Below are positions 10,363 through 17,677 of a stretch of 64,000 bases of DNA, piece after piece. Origin of the DNA: Psychrobacter okhotskensis (GTDB taxonomy: Bacteria; Pseudomonadota; Gammaproteobacteria; Pseudomonadales; Moraxellaceae); contig NZ_JABRVQ010000002.1 of NCBI RefSeq assembly GCF_013248965.1, positions 124,001-188,000 of the forward strand, read 5' to 3'. The position numbers and the translations under genes are program-made. The notes beneath the pieces are model-generated. The model was not told where the DNA came from. It saw only the letters and a list, made by a program, of their open reading frames with translations, and searched no databases. The stretch's first letter is position 1. Each line of letters begins with the position of its first letter.

Positions 10363-10447
10363 GGGGCTGTGGCGGAATTGGTAGACGCACCAGATTTAGG
10401 TTCTGGCGCCGCAAGGTGTGAGAGTTCGAGTCTCTCCAGCCCCACCA
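10363..10447 (+). tRNA. tRNA-Leu(UAG)
   Basis: The acceptor arm GGGGCTG pairs with CAGCCCC, followed by discriminator A and an encoded CCA. The anticodon loop TTTAGGT carries TAG, closed by CCAGA/TCTGG. The long variable arm (GGCGCCGCAAGGTGT region) marks a class II tRNA and the T loop is TTCGAGT. Length is 85 nt, as expected for leucine tRNAs. Confidence 0.97.
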
Positions 10448-10482
10448 TTTTCGGATAGTACATCTTAGACCAAATATTAAAG

Positions 10483-10505
10483 CCTGCTTTTTAGCAGGTT
10501 TTTTT
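10483..10505 (+). terminator. Intrinsic terminator after tRNA-Leu
   Basis: A CCTGC/GCAGG stem with a T-rich loop is followed by seven T residues, 36 bases after the tRNA. It also separates the tRNA from the convergent protein-kinase gene. Confidence 0.8.
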
Positions 10506-10529
10506 GTGTCTGAAATATGGTATTTATTA

Positions 10530-11540
10530 TCACAAACGCTCTAAACCCTTCAACATCTCATCCATAATCTGATACCTTTTCTCCACCCGCTTCGCCAATG
10601 CTCTATCAACAATACATTGATAATAACTATACTCTAGTGGCAGTCTTGGAATCGGTTGTTGACAATGTTGTGTCGCCCACTCGTTTAATACATCGCTACT
10701 TTGAGTATTTATCTTAAACGGTCGCTCGCCCATTAATATCTCATACAGCATTATGCCAAACGCATAAATATCGCTTTGCACCGTTGCGCCCTGCCCCTGC
10801 CAACACTCAGGTGCAAGATACGCTGGCGTGCCTGCAAGATGATGTAACTTTTTGGCGGCATGAAAACGCTGCGCTAAGGCAAAATCTGTCAATAACAAAT
10901 CAGGCATTACCCTGCTATTATCCGCACTATTTGGCAACAGACCATCTAGCAGAATATTACTGGGTTTAATATCATTATGTAGCCAGCCAACGTTATGTAA
11001 ATTAGTGATGAGATGAGCAGACTGCACGATAAAATGATGCTTTTGTTGAACGGTCAATAACGAATGATTATTAGCATTGATCCGCCTTGCTAAGCTAGCA
11101 TTGAGATAATAAGGCATGACAATTATCGTTAGCTGCTGAGAGTGGTTTAATACGGGAATGGTTGAGTTGTCATAGGCTAGGATGGGCGGAGCAATAGCGG
11201 TCAGATTATTTTTTGTTAAAGAAGCTAAAGATGTCAAAACCTTAGCTTCATGATTTAAATCAGCGAAATTTTGATCAGAACCCTCATTTAACTGCCATTT
11301 AATCATCACCCTACCGAACTCTGAATGCTGAGCGCGCGTTAAGCCTTGATAGTCCGTCTCGCTACCCTTACTTTGCTGGCTACTAATACGCTGATGCACT
11401 ATTTCACGATAATGCTTTGCTGACAACGCTTGGGTAATTAGTGGCAATACTTGCTGAGCGTGCGCTTGCAACGCTTGTATATTCGACAGATTACTGGCAC
11501 TATTTTCCATAGTATTTTTTTCATCTGACCAGTTTCTCAT
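10530..11540 (-). CDS. Eukaryotic-like Ser/Thr protein kinase, atypical
   Basis: The 336-residue soluble protein has a recognisable kinase C-lobe. The catalytic loop reads HNDIKPSN (Asp near residue 192) in place of HRDLKPEN, the metal site reads TDFAL instead of DFG, and the P+1 region reads GTPAYLAPECW, followed by SDIYAFGIMLYEIL. In the N-lobe a plausible ATP-binding Lys is in VMIKW and its partner Glu in NHEAKVL. A glycine-rich loop is not evident. No membrane segment or PASTA domain follows. It is divergent from the DUF815 ATPase gene (67-base gap). Activity seems likely because Lys, catalytic Asp, Asn and metal Asp remain, but the substrate is unknown. An internal ATG (MENSAS) is a possible start. 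Confidence 0.8.
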   Translation of the reverse strand: MRNWSDEKNTMENSASNLSNIQALQAHAQQVLPLITQALSAKHYREIVHQRISSQQSKGSETDYQGLTRAQHSEFGRVMIKWQLNEGSDQNFADLNHEAKVLTSLASLTKNNLTAIAPPILAYDNSTIPVLNHSQQLTIIVMPYYLNASLARRINANNHSLLTVQQKHHFIVQSAHLITNLHNVGWLHNDIKPSNILLDGLLPNSADNSRVMPDLLLTDFALAQRFHAAKKLHHLAGTPAYLAPECWQGQGATVQSDIYAFGIMLYEILMGERPFKINTQSSDVLNEWATQHCQQPIPRLPLEYSYYQCIVDRALAKRVEKRYQIMDEMLKGLERL

Positions 11541-11607
11541 GATATGGTGATACCTTTATCAAACCGCTATTCCTAATGTAAACGCACCTTTAACCGTTAG
11601 AGTCATT

Positions 11608-12606
11608 ATGCCGCAATCAGCCAATACATCTCAGCCTTTTCCTTCATCTGAAGCCTCTGATCCGTCTGCTCATTACGCCCTGCCCGCGCCTTTGTTAGCG
11701 CTGCTCAGTCAATATCTGCAAGAGCAAGTCACGCCAGCTATCGAGATTGATCCTGCTCAGCTCGCTTATCGCTGGGTTGGTGGCCGCACCGGACATTTAA
11801 AGCCGTTGGCAGTCAATCTGTTTTTGAGCTTGGACGACTTGCATGGTATCGATACGCAAAAGGCAAAATTGGTACAAAACACGCGCCAGTTCTTAAAAGG
11901 TTATCCCGCCAATCATGTGCTGATGACGGGTACACGCGGTGCGGGTAAATCATCACTGATTCGCGCATTGCTACAAGCTTATCATAGCGAAGGCTTGCGC
12001 ATTATTGAGATTGCTCGGGATGACCTACAAGTGCTAGACAAGATTCGTGCAGCGATCAATGAGCTGCCCGCAGATTGTAGTTGTCGCTATGTGGTGTACT
12101 GTGACGACTTGGCGTTTAACGGTCAAGACGAGAGTTATCGGGCGCTAAAAAGTGTGCTTGATGGCGCGCTCGACTCTGAGCAAGACAAACTGCTGGTCTA
12201 TGCCACCAGTAATCGCCGTCGTCTCCTACCGCAGATGATGAAAGACAATCTTGACATTTATAATGGGCAGACAGATGAAGTCAATCCCTATGAAACGATT
12301 GATGAAACCGTGTCGTTATCGGATCGATTTGGCTTATCATTGACCTTTCATCCCATGGATCAGACGACTTATTTACATATTGTTCAGCATTATCTGAATT
12401 TAGAGCAACAGAAAATTTCAGCCAGTCTTGATGATACTGATACTGCCCTTGATTTGGCAGGTGAAAATCTGCCTGATACTATCAGGGCCGATGCCTTGCG
12501 CTGGGCATCGGAACGTGGTGGGCGCTCGGGACGGGTCGCTTATCAATTCAGTCGCTATTGGAGCGGAAAAACGCAATTGGCTATCGTAGATTCAATTGAC
12601 GACTAA
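11608..12606 (+). CDS. DUF815-family P-loop ATPase
   Basis: The 332-residue soluble AAA-like ATPase has a Walker A motif GTRGAGKSSLI near residues 108-118 and a Walker B-like segment YVVYCDDLAF. An arginine/serine stretch YATSNRRRLLP resembles sensor 1. This layout (N-terminal helical region, P-loop, SNRRHLLP-like motif) is typical of DUF815 proteins, whose cellular role is not established. Length is slightly above the usual 280-300. It is transcribed away from the kinase gene and convergently with ribonuclease Z, with only 26 bases between stops. Confidence 0.8.
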   Translation: MPQSANTSQPFPSSEASDPSAHYALPAPLLALLSQYLQEQVTPAIEIDPAQLAYRWVGGRTGHLKPLAVNLFLSLDDLHGIDTQKAKLVQNTRQFLKGYPANHVLMTGTRGAGKSSLIRALLQAYHSEGLRIIEIARDDLQVLDKIRAAINELPADCSCRYVVYCDDLAFNGQDESYRALKSVLDGALDSEQDKLLVYATSNRRRLLPQMMKDNLDIYNGQTDEVNPYETIDETVSLSDRFGLSLTFHPMDQTTYLHIVQHYLNLEQQKISASLDDTDTALDLAGENLPDTIRADALRWASERGGRSGRVAYQFSRYWSGKTQLAIVDSIDD

Positions 12607-12632
12607 TAATCTGGCAAATAACAAGCTATAAA

Positions 12633-13745
12633 TCACGTTTCATTATCGCGTGCAGAGCCTAGATACTGCACGCTGTTATCCTCTTGACTGCTTGCCAAAT
12701 CAGCAGCACCATCGACTGTATATTGAGCGAAATCCGCTGCCAGCCATAGATTACCTTGATACGCACGTTGCGCATCTAAGCGAATATGTCCCATGTTTGC
12801 CGTATTGCTATTTGGGTTATCAAAGCTTTGATAACGCGCGCTAAAATGGGTCAAAATTAGATTCTTAAGTCCGACATCTTGGGCAAACTTGCCCACCAAT
12901 TGCGCACTACTATGCATAGGATCAAAGTCTGGATTTTTGGTTTGAATCTTGGTTAAGACTTCTTGAGTATAAGTGGCTTCATGCACCAACAAATCAGTAT
13001 CGACCAGCGCAGCGCTGAGACAAGCTGGCGTACCATTGTCCCCTGCTACTACCACCCGTGTACGCTTCACCGCATTATCGACATAATCTGCTGAACGAAG
13101 CTGGCGACCATCTTCGGTCATGACATCTGTACCTTGCTGCAGTTTGCCCCACAGTGCACTTGCTGGAATGCCGTCTGCGGTCAACTTGTCCGTATTAAGC
13201 GTGCGCTGACTGATGTTTTGCGTGATACCAAAGCCGTATGAGGCGACACGATGTGATAGCGGGGTGATATCAATATCAAGCTGATGCTGGCTGCCGAAAC
13301 TGAAACTGACCTTGCCCTCATCTTCACTGTCTTTTGATAATACATCTTCTATCGCCATAAAGTTGATGGCAAAGGGAAAGTATAGCTCGGTCGTCAAAGT
13401 AATGGCATCGAGGAGTTTGGCGATGGCTTTTGGTGCAATAAGCATTAGTGGTTCGTGGCGTCCAGACATAGCCGCGCTCGCCAGCAATCCTGGCAAACCA
13501 TAGCAATGGTCGCCATGCACATGGGTAATACAAATGGCGGTTAATTGATGTAAGGAGAGCTTGGTCTGCAGCAATTGTTGCTGCGTGCCTTCACCGCAAT
13601 CAATCAAAACCCAAGGACGCGATTTGTTAGGCTGCGGGCTAGCGCCAGATAGATAAGGATTCAGGCACTCAATTGCCAGCGCCGTGACATTGCGCTGTTT
13701 GGTTGGCACTCCTGCTGAGGTACCTAAAAAAGTCAGTTTGAGCAT
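12633..13745 (-). CDS. rnz: Ribonuclease Z (tRNase Z), metallo-beta-lactamase fold
   Basis: RNase Z cleaves 3' trailers of tRNA precursors. The N-terminus FLGTSAGVPT is the family signature. The zinc-binding motif HVHGDH lies at residues 75-80, with further ligands in TPLSHR, VAGDNGT and the C-terminal LTHFSARY. The 370-residue length is above the usual 305-330, with insertions near residues 30-42 and 130-145. In this organism most tRNAs seen encode CCA, so its role may be limited or broader. No clear Shine-Dalgarno sequence precedes the ATG at 13745. Confidence 0.9.
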   Translation of the reverse strand: MLKLTFLGTSAGVPTKQRNVTALAIECLNPYLSGASPQPNKSRPWVLIDCGEGTQQQLLQTKLSLHQLTAICITHVHGDHCYGLPGLLASAAMSGRHEPLMLIAPKAIAKLLDAITLTTELYFPFAINFMAIEDVLSKDSEDEGKVSFSFGSQHQLDIDITPLSHRVASYGFGITQNISQRTLNTDKLTADGIPASALWGKLQQGTDVMTEDGRQLRSADYVDNAVKRTRVVVAGDNGTPACLSAALVDTDLLVHEATYTQEVLTKIQTKNPDFDPMHSSAQLVGKFAQDVGLKNLILTHFSARYQSFDNPNSNTANMGHIRLDAQRAYQGNLWLAADFAQYTVDGAADLASSQEDNSVQYLGSARDNET

Positions 13746-13788
13746 GATTTAGCACTCATAGTACAAAATTATTAATAAATGATACGGC

Positions 13789-14052
13789 TTATGACAATTG
13801 GCACATCATGGTTCGGTCGCCTGCTACCATCTGTCCACCATTAGCACTGCATTCATTAACCATGTTGGACTCGTAGGATTTCCAACCACCATAAAAGCTC
13901 GCTACACACAACAAAACGACCAGCAGTTTTTGTGACCAGGCTTTTATCGACACCTGCTGGCGGTTGATTTCTTGACGAGCAAGCGATGGGTTAGCATTGC
14001 CATCGGTATTGGCATCGATATTTTTGTTATCAGATTTATTCAAGTCAGTCAT
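13789..14052 (-). CDS. Small single-pass membrane protein, unknown function
   Basis: An 87-residue protein with a polar Asn/Asp-rich N-terminus, one hydrophobic segment near residues 39-58 (LLVVLLCVASFYGGW) and a short C-terminal tail with two Cys (NECSANGG and MMCQL). That suggests an inner-membrane anchor with a periplasmic, possibly disulfide-bonded tail. AGGATAC precedes the start. I do not recognise the family. It lies between gst and rnz, all on the minus strand. Confidence 0.65.
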   Translation of the reverse strand: MTDLNKSDNKNIDANTDGNANPSLARQEINRQQVSIKAWSQKLLVVLLCVASFYGGWKSYESNMVNECSANGGQMVAGDRTMMCQLS

Positions 14053-14065
14053 TACTGTATCCTAA

Positions 14066-14097
14066 AAAGGTTTTGTTTACGAATAAACAAAACCTTT
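14066..14097 (-). terminator. Terminator of the gst gene
   Basis: A perfect 14-bp stem (AAAGGTTTTGTTTA with TAAACAAAACCTTT) and a 4-base loop lie 48 bases after the gst stop. On the minus strand the stem ends in CCTTTTT. It lies directly in front of the Shine-Dalgarno region of the small membrane protein gene, so read-through would feed that gene. Confidence 0.7.
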
Positions 14098-14144
14098 GGG
14101 CAAAATATCAAATCAAGCATTTATAGAAGTATAAACGCTGGCAA

Positions 14145-14813
14145 TTAAAACGTCAGACGACCACCCTTTTCTTCTGCGCGCTTAAAGGCATCACGTTCTT
14201 CACAATGCTTGAGCCAATTTAAGATGTTGGTATATTTACTCTTATCCAATCCTGGGCCAGCATTGGCACCTACGACTGCTAGATGCATCTGAATGTCAGC
14301 GGCGCTAAAGTCTTCACCGGCAAACCAATGATTGTCTTGTAGATGCTGCTCCATCATGTCGAGTATCTTATTTAAGCTATTGGTGATCATGCTTTTTTCG
14401 ACTTGGGTTCTGATGCTTTTGCTAACCGGCTTAATCAGCATCGGCGATTGCTCAACCACTTTGGTGAATACTAAGCGCATGACCAGCGGCGGCATCACTG
14501 ACGCTTCAGCAAAGTGTAACCAAAATGTATAAGCTTCCCATGCGGCTTCATTATCATCCGCAGGCTTGAATTGATGCGCTTTATCATAATGCTTGAGCAG
14601 ATACTCGATGATAAACCCTGACTCAATCAGCGGGCGACCGTCAACTTCCAATATCGGTGCATGACCGAGTGGATGCACTTCTTTTAAGCTATCAGGCGCA
14701 CGATAAGCTTTATTGCGCTCGTAGCACGTCAGTTGATAATCGGCTTTGAGCTCCTCTAGTAACCATAAGATACGAAACGAGCGTGAGTTTGCTAAATGAT
14801 GAAGATGTAACAT
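14145..14813 (-). CDS. Glutathione S-transferase family protein
   Basis: The 222-residue protein has an N-terminal thioredoxin-like half (LHHLANSRSFRILWLLEEL; cis-Pro loop HAPILEVDGR; ESGFIIEYL for the glutathione gamma-glutamyl contact) and an all-helical C-terminal half with FSAADIQMHLAV, the usual N-capping/hydrophobic-staple motif. Substrate is not inferable. TAGGATGG is well placed before the ATG at 14813. A terminator follows at 14066-14097, so it is probably monocistronic. Confidence 0.88.
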   Translation of the reverse strand: MLHLHHLANSRSFRILWLLEELKADYQLTCYERNKAYRAPDSLKEVHPLGHAPILEVDGRPLIESGFIIEYLLKHYDKAHQFKPADDNEAAWEAYTFWLHFAEASVMPPLVMRLVFTKVVEQSPMLIKPVSKSIRTQVEKSMITNSLNKILDMMEQHLQDNHWFAGEDFSAADIQMHLAVVGANAGPGLDKSKYTNILNWLKHCEERDAFKRAEEKGGRLTF

Positions 14814-15012
14814 AAACCATCCTAGTAATTGGTAATAAATGATTGTGAGTCCGCTATACTATTTTAGATATCATGTGCCAAATTAGGTCGAGCGTGATAA
14901 TACTGCTATTGATAATAGCGCACTTAACTCGGCTTTGACACCACAACTGTGTAGAGCGGTTACGAAAAACAGTGTCTATCAAGTCAACTTTGGGGTTTAC
15001 GACGACCCCTGC

Positions 15013-16083
15013 TTATTTGGCGTGCAGTACGTCTATTTTTCGATTCATTTTGTCTATTTTTTGCTGATACTTTCTGATTTTGCGAAAACGGTGCGCGGCC
15101 AACACCCCTTTGATACGGCGATTTTTTAGGCGACGGCGCGGCGGAAAGCTGCCCACTTGTGGCTCATTGTAGCCATGCAGACGGTCATCACGTTTACGTC
15201 CCCAATACCCCAAGGCACTATCGACAATCATAATCATCAAGGCGGCAAAAATCATACCGTACATAAATAAGGAGCCGCCCTCATCCACGCTTTGATGCAA
15301 AATAGTAATAGAAAATACGAATAAAAATATCGGCTCAAGGTAGCATAAAGTGCCAAACAAAGAGACCGGCAATTTTTGACTGGCGACCATGGTCAGCGAC
15401 ATGGCTGCGGCGCTGATAATCCCTAATAACGGTAAGAAATACCACAGCTTACTGGTATCAAAGGCTACTTCAAACCCACCGCTCATATACAGAGCAATAA
15501 TGACAACGGGTGACAGCAAGATCAGATCAGAGACCAAACCAGTAATCGGCGGTACCGCTAATTTACGACGTAATAGATAATAAGGCGGATAACCCAAGCA
15601 GACAAATAACGTCGCCCAAGATATGGTGCCATACTGGAAAACATCATAAGCGATACCAGCGCCTGCGCATAAAGTCGCTAGCCACTGCAACACACTCATG
15701 TCTTCATTATAAAAAAACCGACCCACCATAATCATGATAAGCGGGTATAAGAAATAACCTAGCGTTACCTCAAGACCCAAATCATTGACGGGCGCCCACA
15801 TAAATATCCAAATTTGCGCGCCCAAAATCGGGGTTGGCAATACAAACAAAAACCACTCTTTTGGGGTTTTTAAGGTCTTTAAATAGTCAAAAATATGTTG
15901 CCATTGCTTTAAGACACTGATTAACAATAGCAGACTTAGCAGCATCATTAGCACGCGCCATGACGCCACCTGCGTACCTGACAATGGTTGCATCAACAGA
16001 CCAAACAAAAATAACAACGAGTATAAAAAATTTGCCGCCACCGCAGCGATAGCGCCCTGCGACGTTTGATTTTTAGTGAGCAT
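15013..16083 (-). CDS. RarD/EamA-like DMT-superfamily transporter, copy 2
   Basis: A ten-helix inner-membrane permease of the drug/metabolite transporter type, related to RarD (QVASWRVLMMLLS, then a second-half hairpin VSLFGTLCYLEP). The longest frame begins at a TTG at 16125, but the ATG at 16083 (MLTKNQTSQGA) aligns exactly with the start of the neighbouring paralogue and gives the same 356-residue length, so I choose it. The C-terminal cytoplasmic tail is basic (PPRRRLKNRRIKG, then AHRFRKIRKYQ). Its leader contains a terminator-like hairpin at 16139-16176. Substrate unknown. Confidence 0.8.
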   Translation of the reverse strand: MLTKNQTSQGAIAAVAANFLYSLLFLFGLLMQPLSGTQVASWRVLMMLLSLLLLISVLKQWQHIFDYLKTLKTPKEWFLFVLPTPILGAQIWIFMWAPVNDLGLEVTLGYFLYPLIMIMVGRFFYNEDMSVLQWLATLCAGAGIAYDVFQYGTISWATLFVCLGYPPYYLLRRKLAVPPITGLVSDLILLSPVVIIALYMSGGFEVAFDTSKLWYFLPLLGIISAAAMSLTMVASQKLPVSLFGTLCYLEPIFLFVFSITILHQSVDEGGSLFMYGMIFAALMIMIVDSALGYWGRKRDDRLHGYNEPQVGSFPPRRRLKNRRIKGVLAAHRFRKIRKYQQKIDKMNRKIDVLHAK

Positions 16084-16138
16084 AATTAACGACAGCCTGT
16101 ACAGATTGGCGCACTTCCTTGGCAATTTTGAAAAAAAA

Positions 16139-16176
16139 ACAAAAGCCCCAGACGCGAACGTCGGAGGCTTTTGTTG
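16139..16176 (-). terminator. Terminator or attenuator hairpin ahead of the copy-2 transporter
   Basis: On the minus strand AAAAGCC and GGCTTTT arms enclose a GACG/CGTC inner stem and are followed by a run of nine T. It lies 180 bases after the upstream paralogue's stop but only 56 bases before the next start. It could therefore terminate the first gene or attenuate the second. A promoter-like sequence lies just upstream (16203-16229). Confidence 0.65.
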
Positions 16177-16186
16177 CTAAGAGCTA

Positions 16187-16229
16187 CGATAACTTTATCG
16201 TGCTTATATAATGAGCAGCATTATGTCAA
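16187..16229 (-). promoter_or_regulatory. Putative promoter and small palindrome for the copy-2 transporter
   Basis: On the minus strand TTGACA (16229-16224) is followed after 15 bases by TATAAG (16208-16203). A palindrome CGATAA-CT-TTATCG (16187-16200) lies at the expected transcription start and could be an operator. The spacing is shorter than ideal. The hairpin at 16139-16176 would fall within the 5' leader. Confidence 0.4.
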
Positions 16230-16356
16230 AGTCATTCTGGATAAGCAATACAACTGTAAGACTAGTCTATCAAACGTGTGATTCAGTTAAGCCAATTATC
16301 GACATAAAGATGCTCATAACAACCGCCCACTTCACTGATTTTTATATCATACATAC

Positions 16357-17427
16357 TTACATCGAGTCTAGCTGCTCAATTTTTTGCTTAAGCTTATTCA
16401 TCTTATGTTGGTAACGACGAATTTTGCGGAAGCGATGCGCCTGTAGCACCCCATCGATACGGCGCTCTATCAAACGGCGGCGCGGTGGAAAGCTGACCAC
16501 TTGCGGCTCTCGGTAACCATGCAAATGATTGTCACGCTTACGGGTCACATAGCCCATAGCACTGTCTAACAGCATGACCAGTAATGCCAGCGTAATCATG
16601 CCATACATAAACAGCGAGCCGCCTTCATCGAGACTTTGACTCAATACCGTGACGGATAATACAAACAACAGCATCGGCTCTACATAGCTCAATGCCCCAA
16701 ATAACGAGACCGGCAACTTACTACTGGCAATCATCGTCAGCGACATTGCAAGCGCACTAAAAGCACCCAGTAGCGGCAATAAATACCAGAACTTAGCCTC
16801 CTGAGCAGCCATACTAAAACCACCGCTGACATAAAGCATGATGAGCACCACTGGCGTCAGTAAGGTCAAGTCAGACAATAAGCCAGTAATCGGTGGCACG
16901 GCAAGCTTGCGCCGCAGTAGATAGTAAGGTGGATAGCCCAAACATACAAACAAAGTCACCCAAGATATCGTGCCATATTGCACTATGTCATAGCCGATAC
17001 CCATTGCGGCAAATAACGCTGCGGCCCACTGCAGCGCGCTCATATGCTCATGGTAAAAGAAGCGTCCGACTACTATCATCACCAGCGGCAATAAAAAATA
17101 GCCCAAGGTGATATCAAGACCAAAGCCGTTGACCGGCGCCCACATAAATAGCCAGATTTGCCCACCCAAAATCGGGGTTGGCAATACAAATAACAGCCAC
17201 TCTTTTGGGGTTTTCAAAGTCTTTAAATAATCAAAAACGTGCTGCCATTGCTTTGTGAAACTGACCAATAATACCAAACTGAGCAGCATCATGAGCACAC
17301 GCCATGAGGCTACCTGTGTGCCTGACAAGGGCAGCATAAACAGCCCAAACAAGAACATCATGGAGAATAAGAAGCTGGATGATACCGATGCTAGGGTTCC
17401 CTGAAAGGTTTGATTGGTCGTAAGCAT
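16357..17427 (-). CDS. RarD/EamA-like DMT-superfamily transporter, copy 1
   Basis: A paralogue of the gene at 15013-16083: the same 356 residues, near-identical blocks (GTQVASWRVLMMLLSL, TPKEWLLFVLPTPILG, LGYPPYYLLRRKLAVPPITG) and the same basic tail. About ten membrane helices are predicted. TAAGG precedes the ATG at 17427. The tandem arrangement indicates a local duplication followed by divergence, mainly in transmembrane residues. Substrate is unknown; RarD-type proteins are annotated from chloramphenicol-sensitivity phenotypes. Confidence 0.8.
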   Translation of the reverse strand: MLTTNQTFQGTLASVSSSFLFSMMFLFGLFMLPLSGTQVASWRVLMMLLSLVLLVSFTKQWQHVFDYLKTLKTPKEWLLFVLPTPILGGQIWLFMWAPVNGFGLDITLGYFLLPLVMIVVGRFFYHEHMSALQWAAALFAAMGIGYDIVQYGTISWVTLFVCLGYPPYYLLRRKLAVPPITGLLSDLTLLTPVVLIMLYVSGGFSMAAQEAKFWYLLPLLGAFSALAMSLTMIASSKLPVSLFGALSYVEPMLLFVLSVTVLSQSLDEGGSLFMYGMITLALLVMLLDSAMGYVTRKRDNHLHGYREPQVVSFPPRRRLIERRIDGVLQAHRFRKIRRYQHKMNKLKQKIEQLDSM

Positions 17428-17589
17428 AACAACAGCCTTAGAAAATAAAACACTTTGTTGGCATTATTTATAAAACCACGTAGAGTTATTAAGAGTTAAA
17501 AATAGAGTTGTGCAACACATTTCAAAAAATAGAATCTCAAAAAATAGAATTGCAAAACGAATAAATCAGAATGACGAATTAAACGAAGC

Positions 17590-17627
17590 AACAAAAAAAA
17601 GCCTCCAACGATAACGTCAGAGGCTTT
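17590..17627 (-). terminator. Terminator after gyrA
   Basis: AAAAAGCCTC and GAGGCTTTTT-type arms enclose an inner GACGTTATCGTT stem-loop, 50-90 bases after the gyrA stop on the minus strand, with flanking T-rich sequence. It strongly resembles the hairpin at 16139-16176. Confidence 0.75.
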
Positions 17628-17677
17628 TTGATAGAACAGTTATGAAAACTAAACTAAAAAGCTAGGCACTGAAACAT

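Noticed and set aside
16272..16323. Short leader peptide (15 codons) before the copy-2 transporter
   Set aside because: It lies upstream of the likely promoter at 16203-16229 and has no run of regulatory codons.
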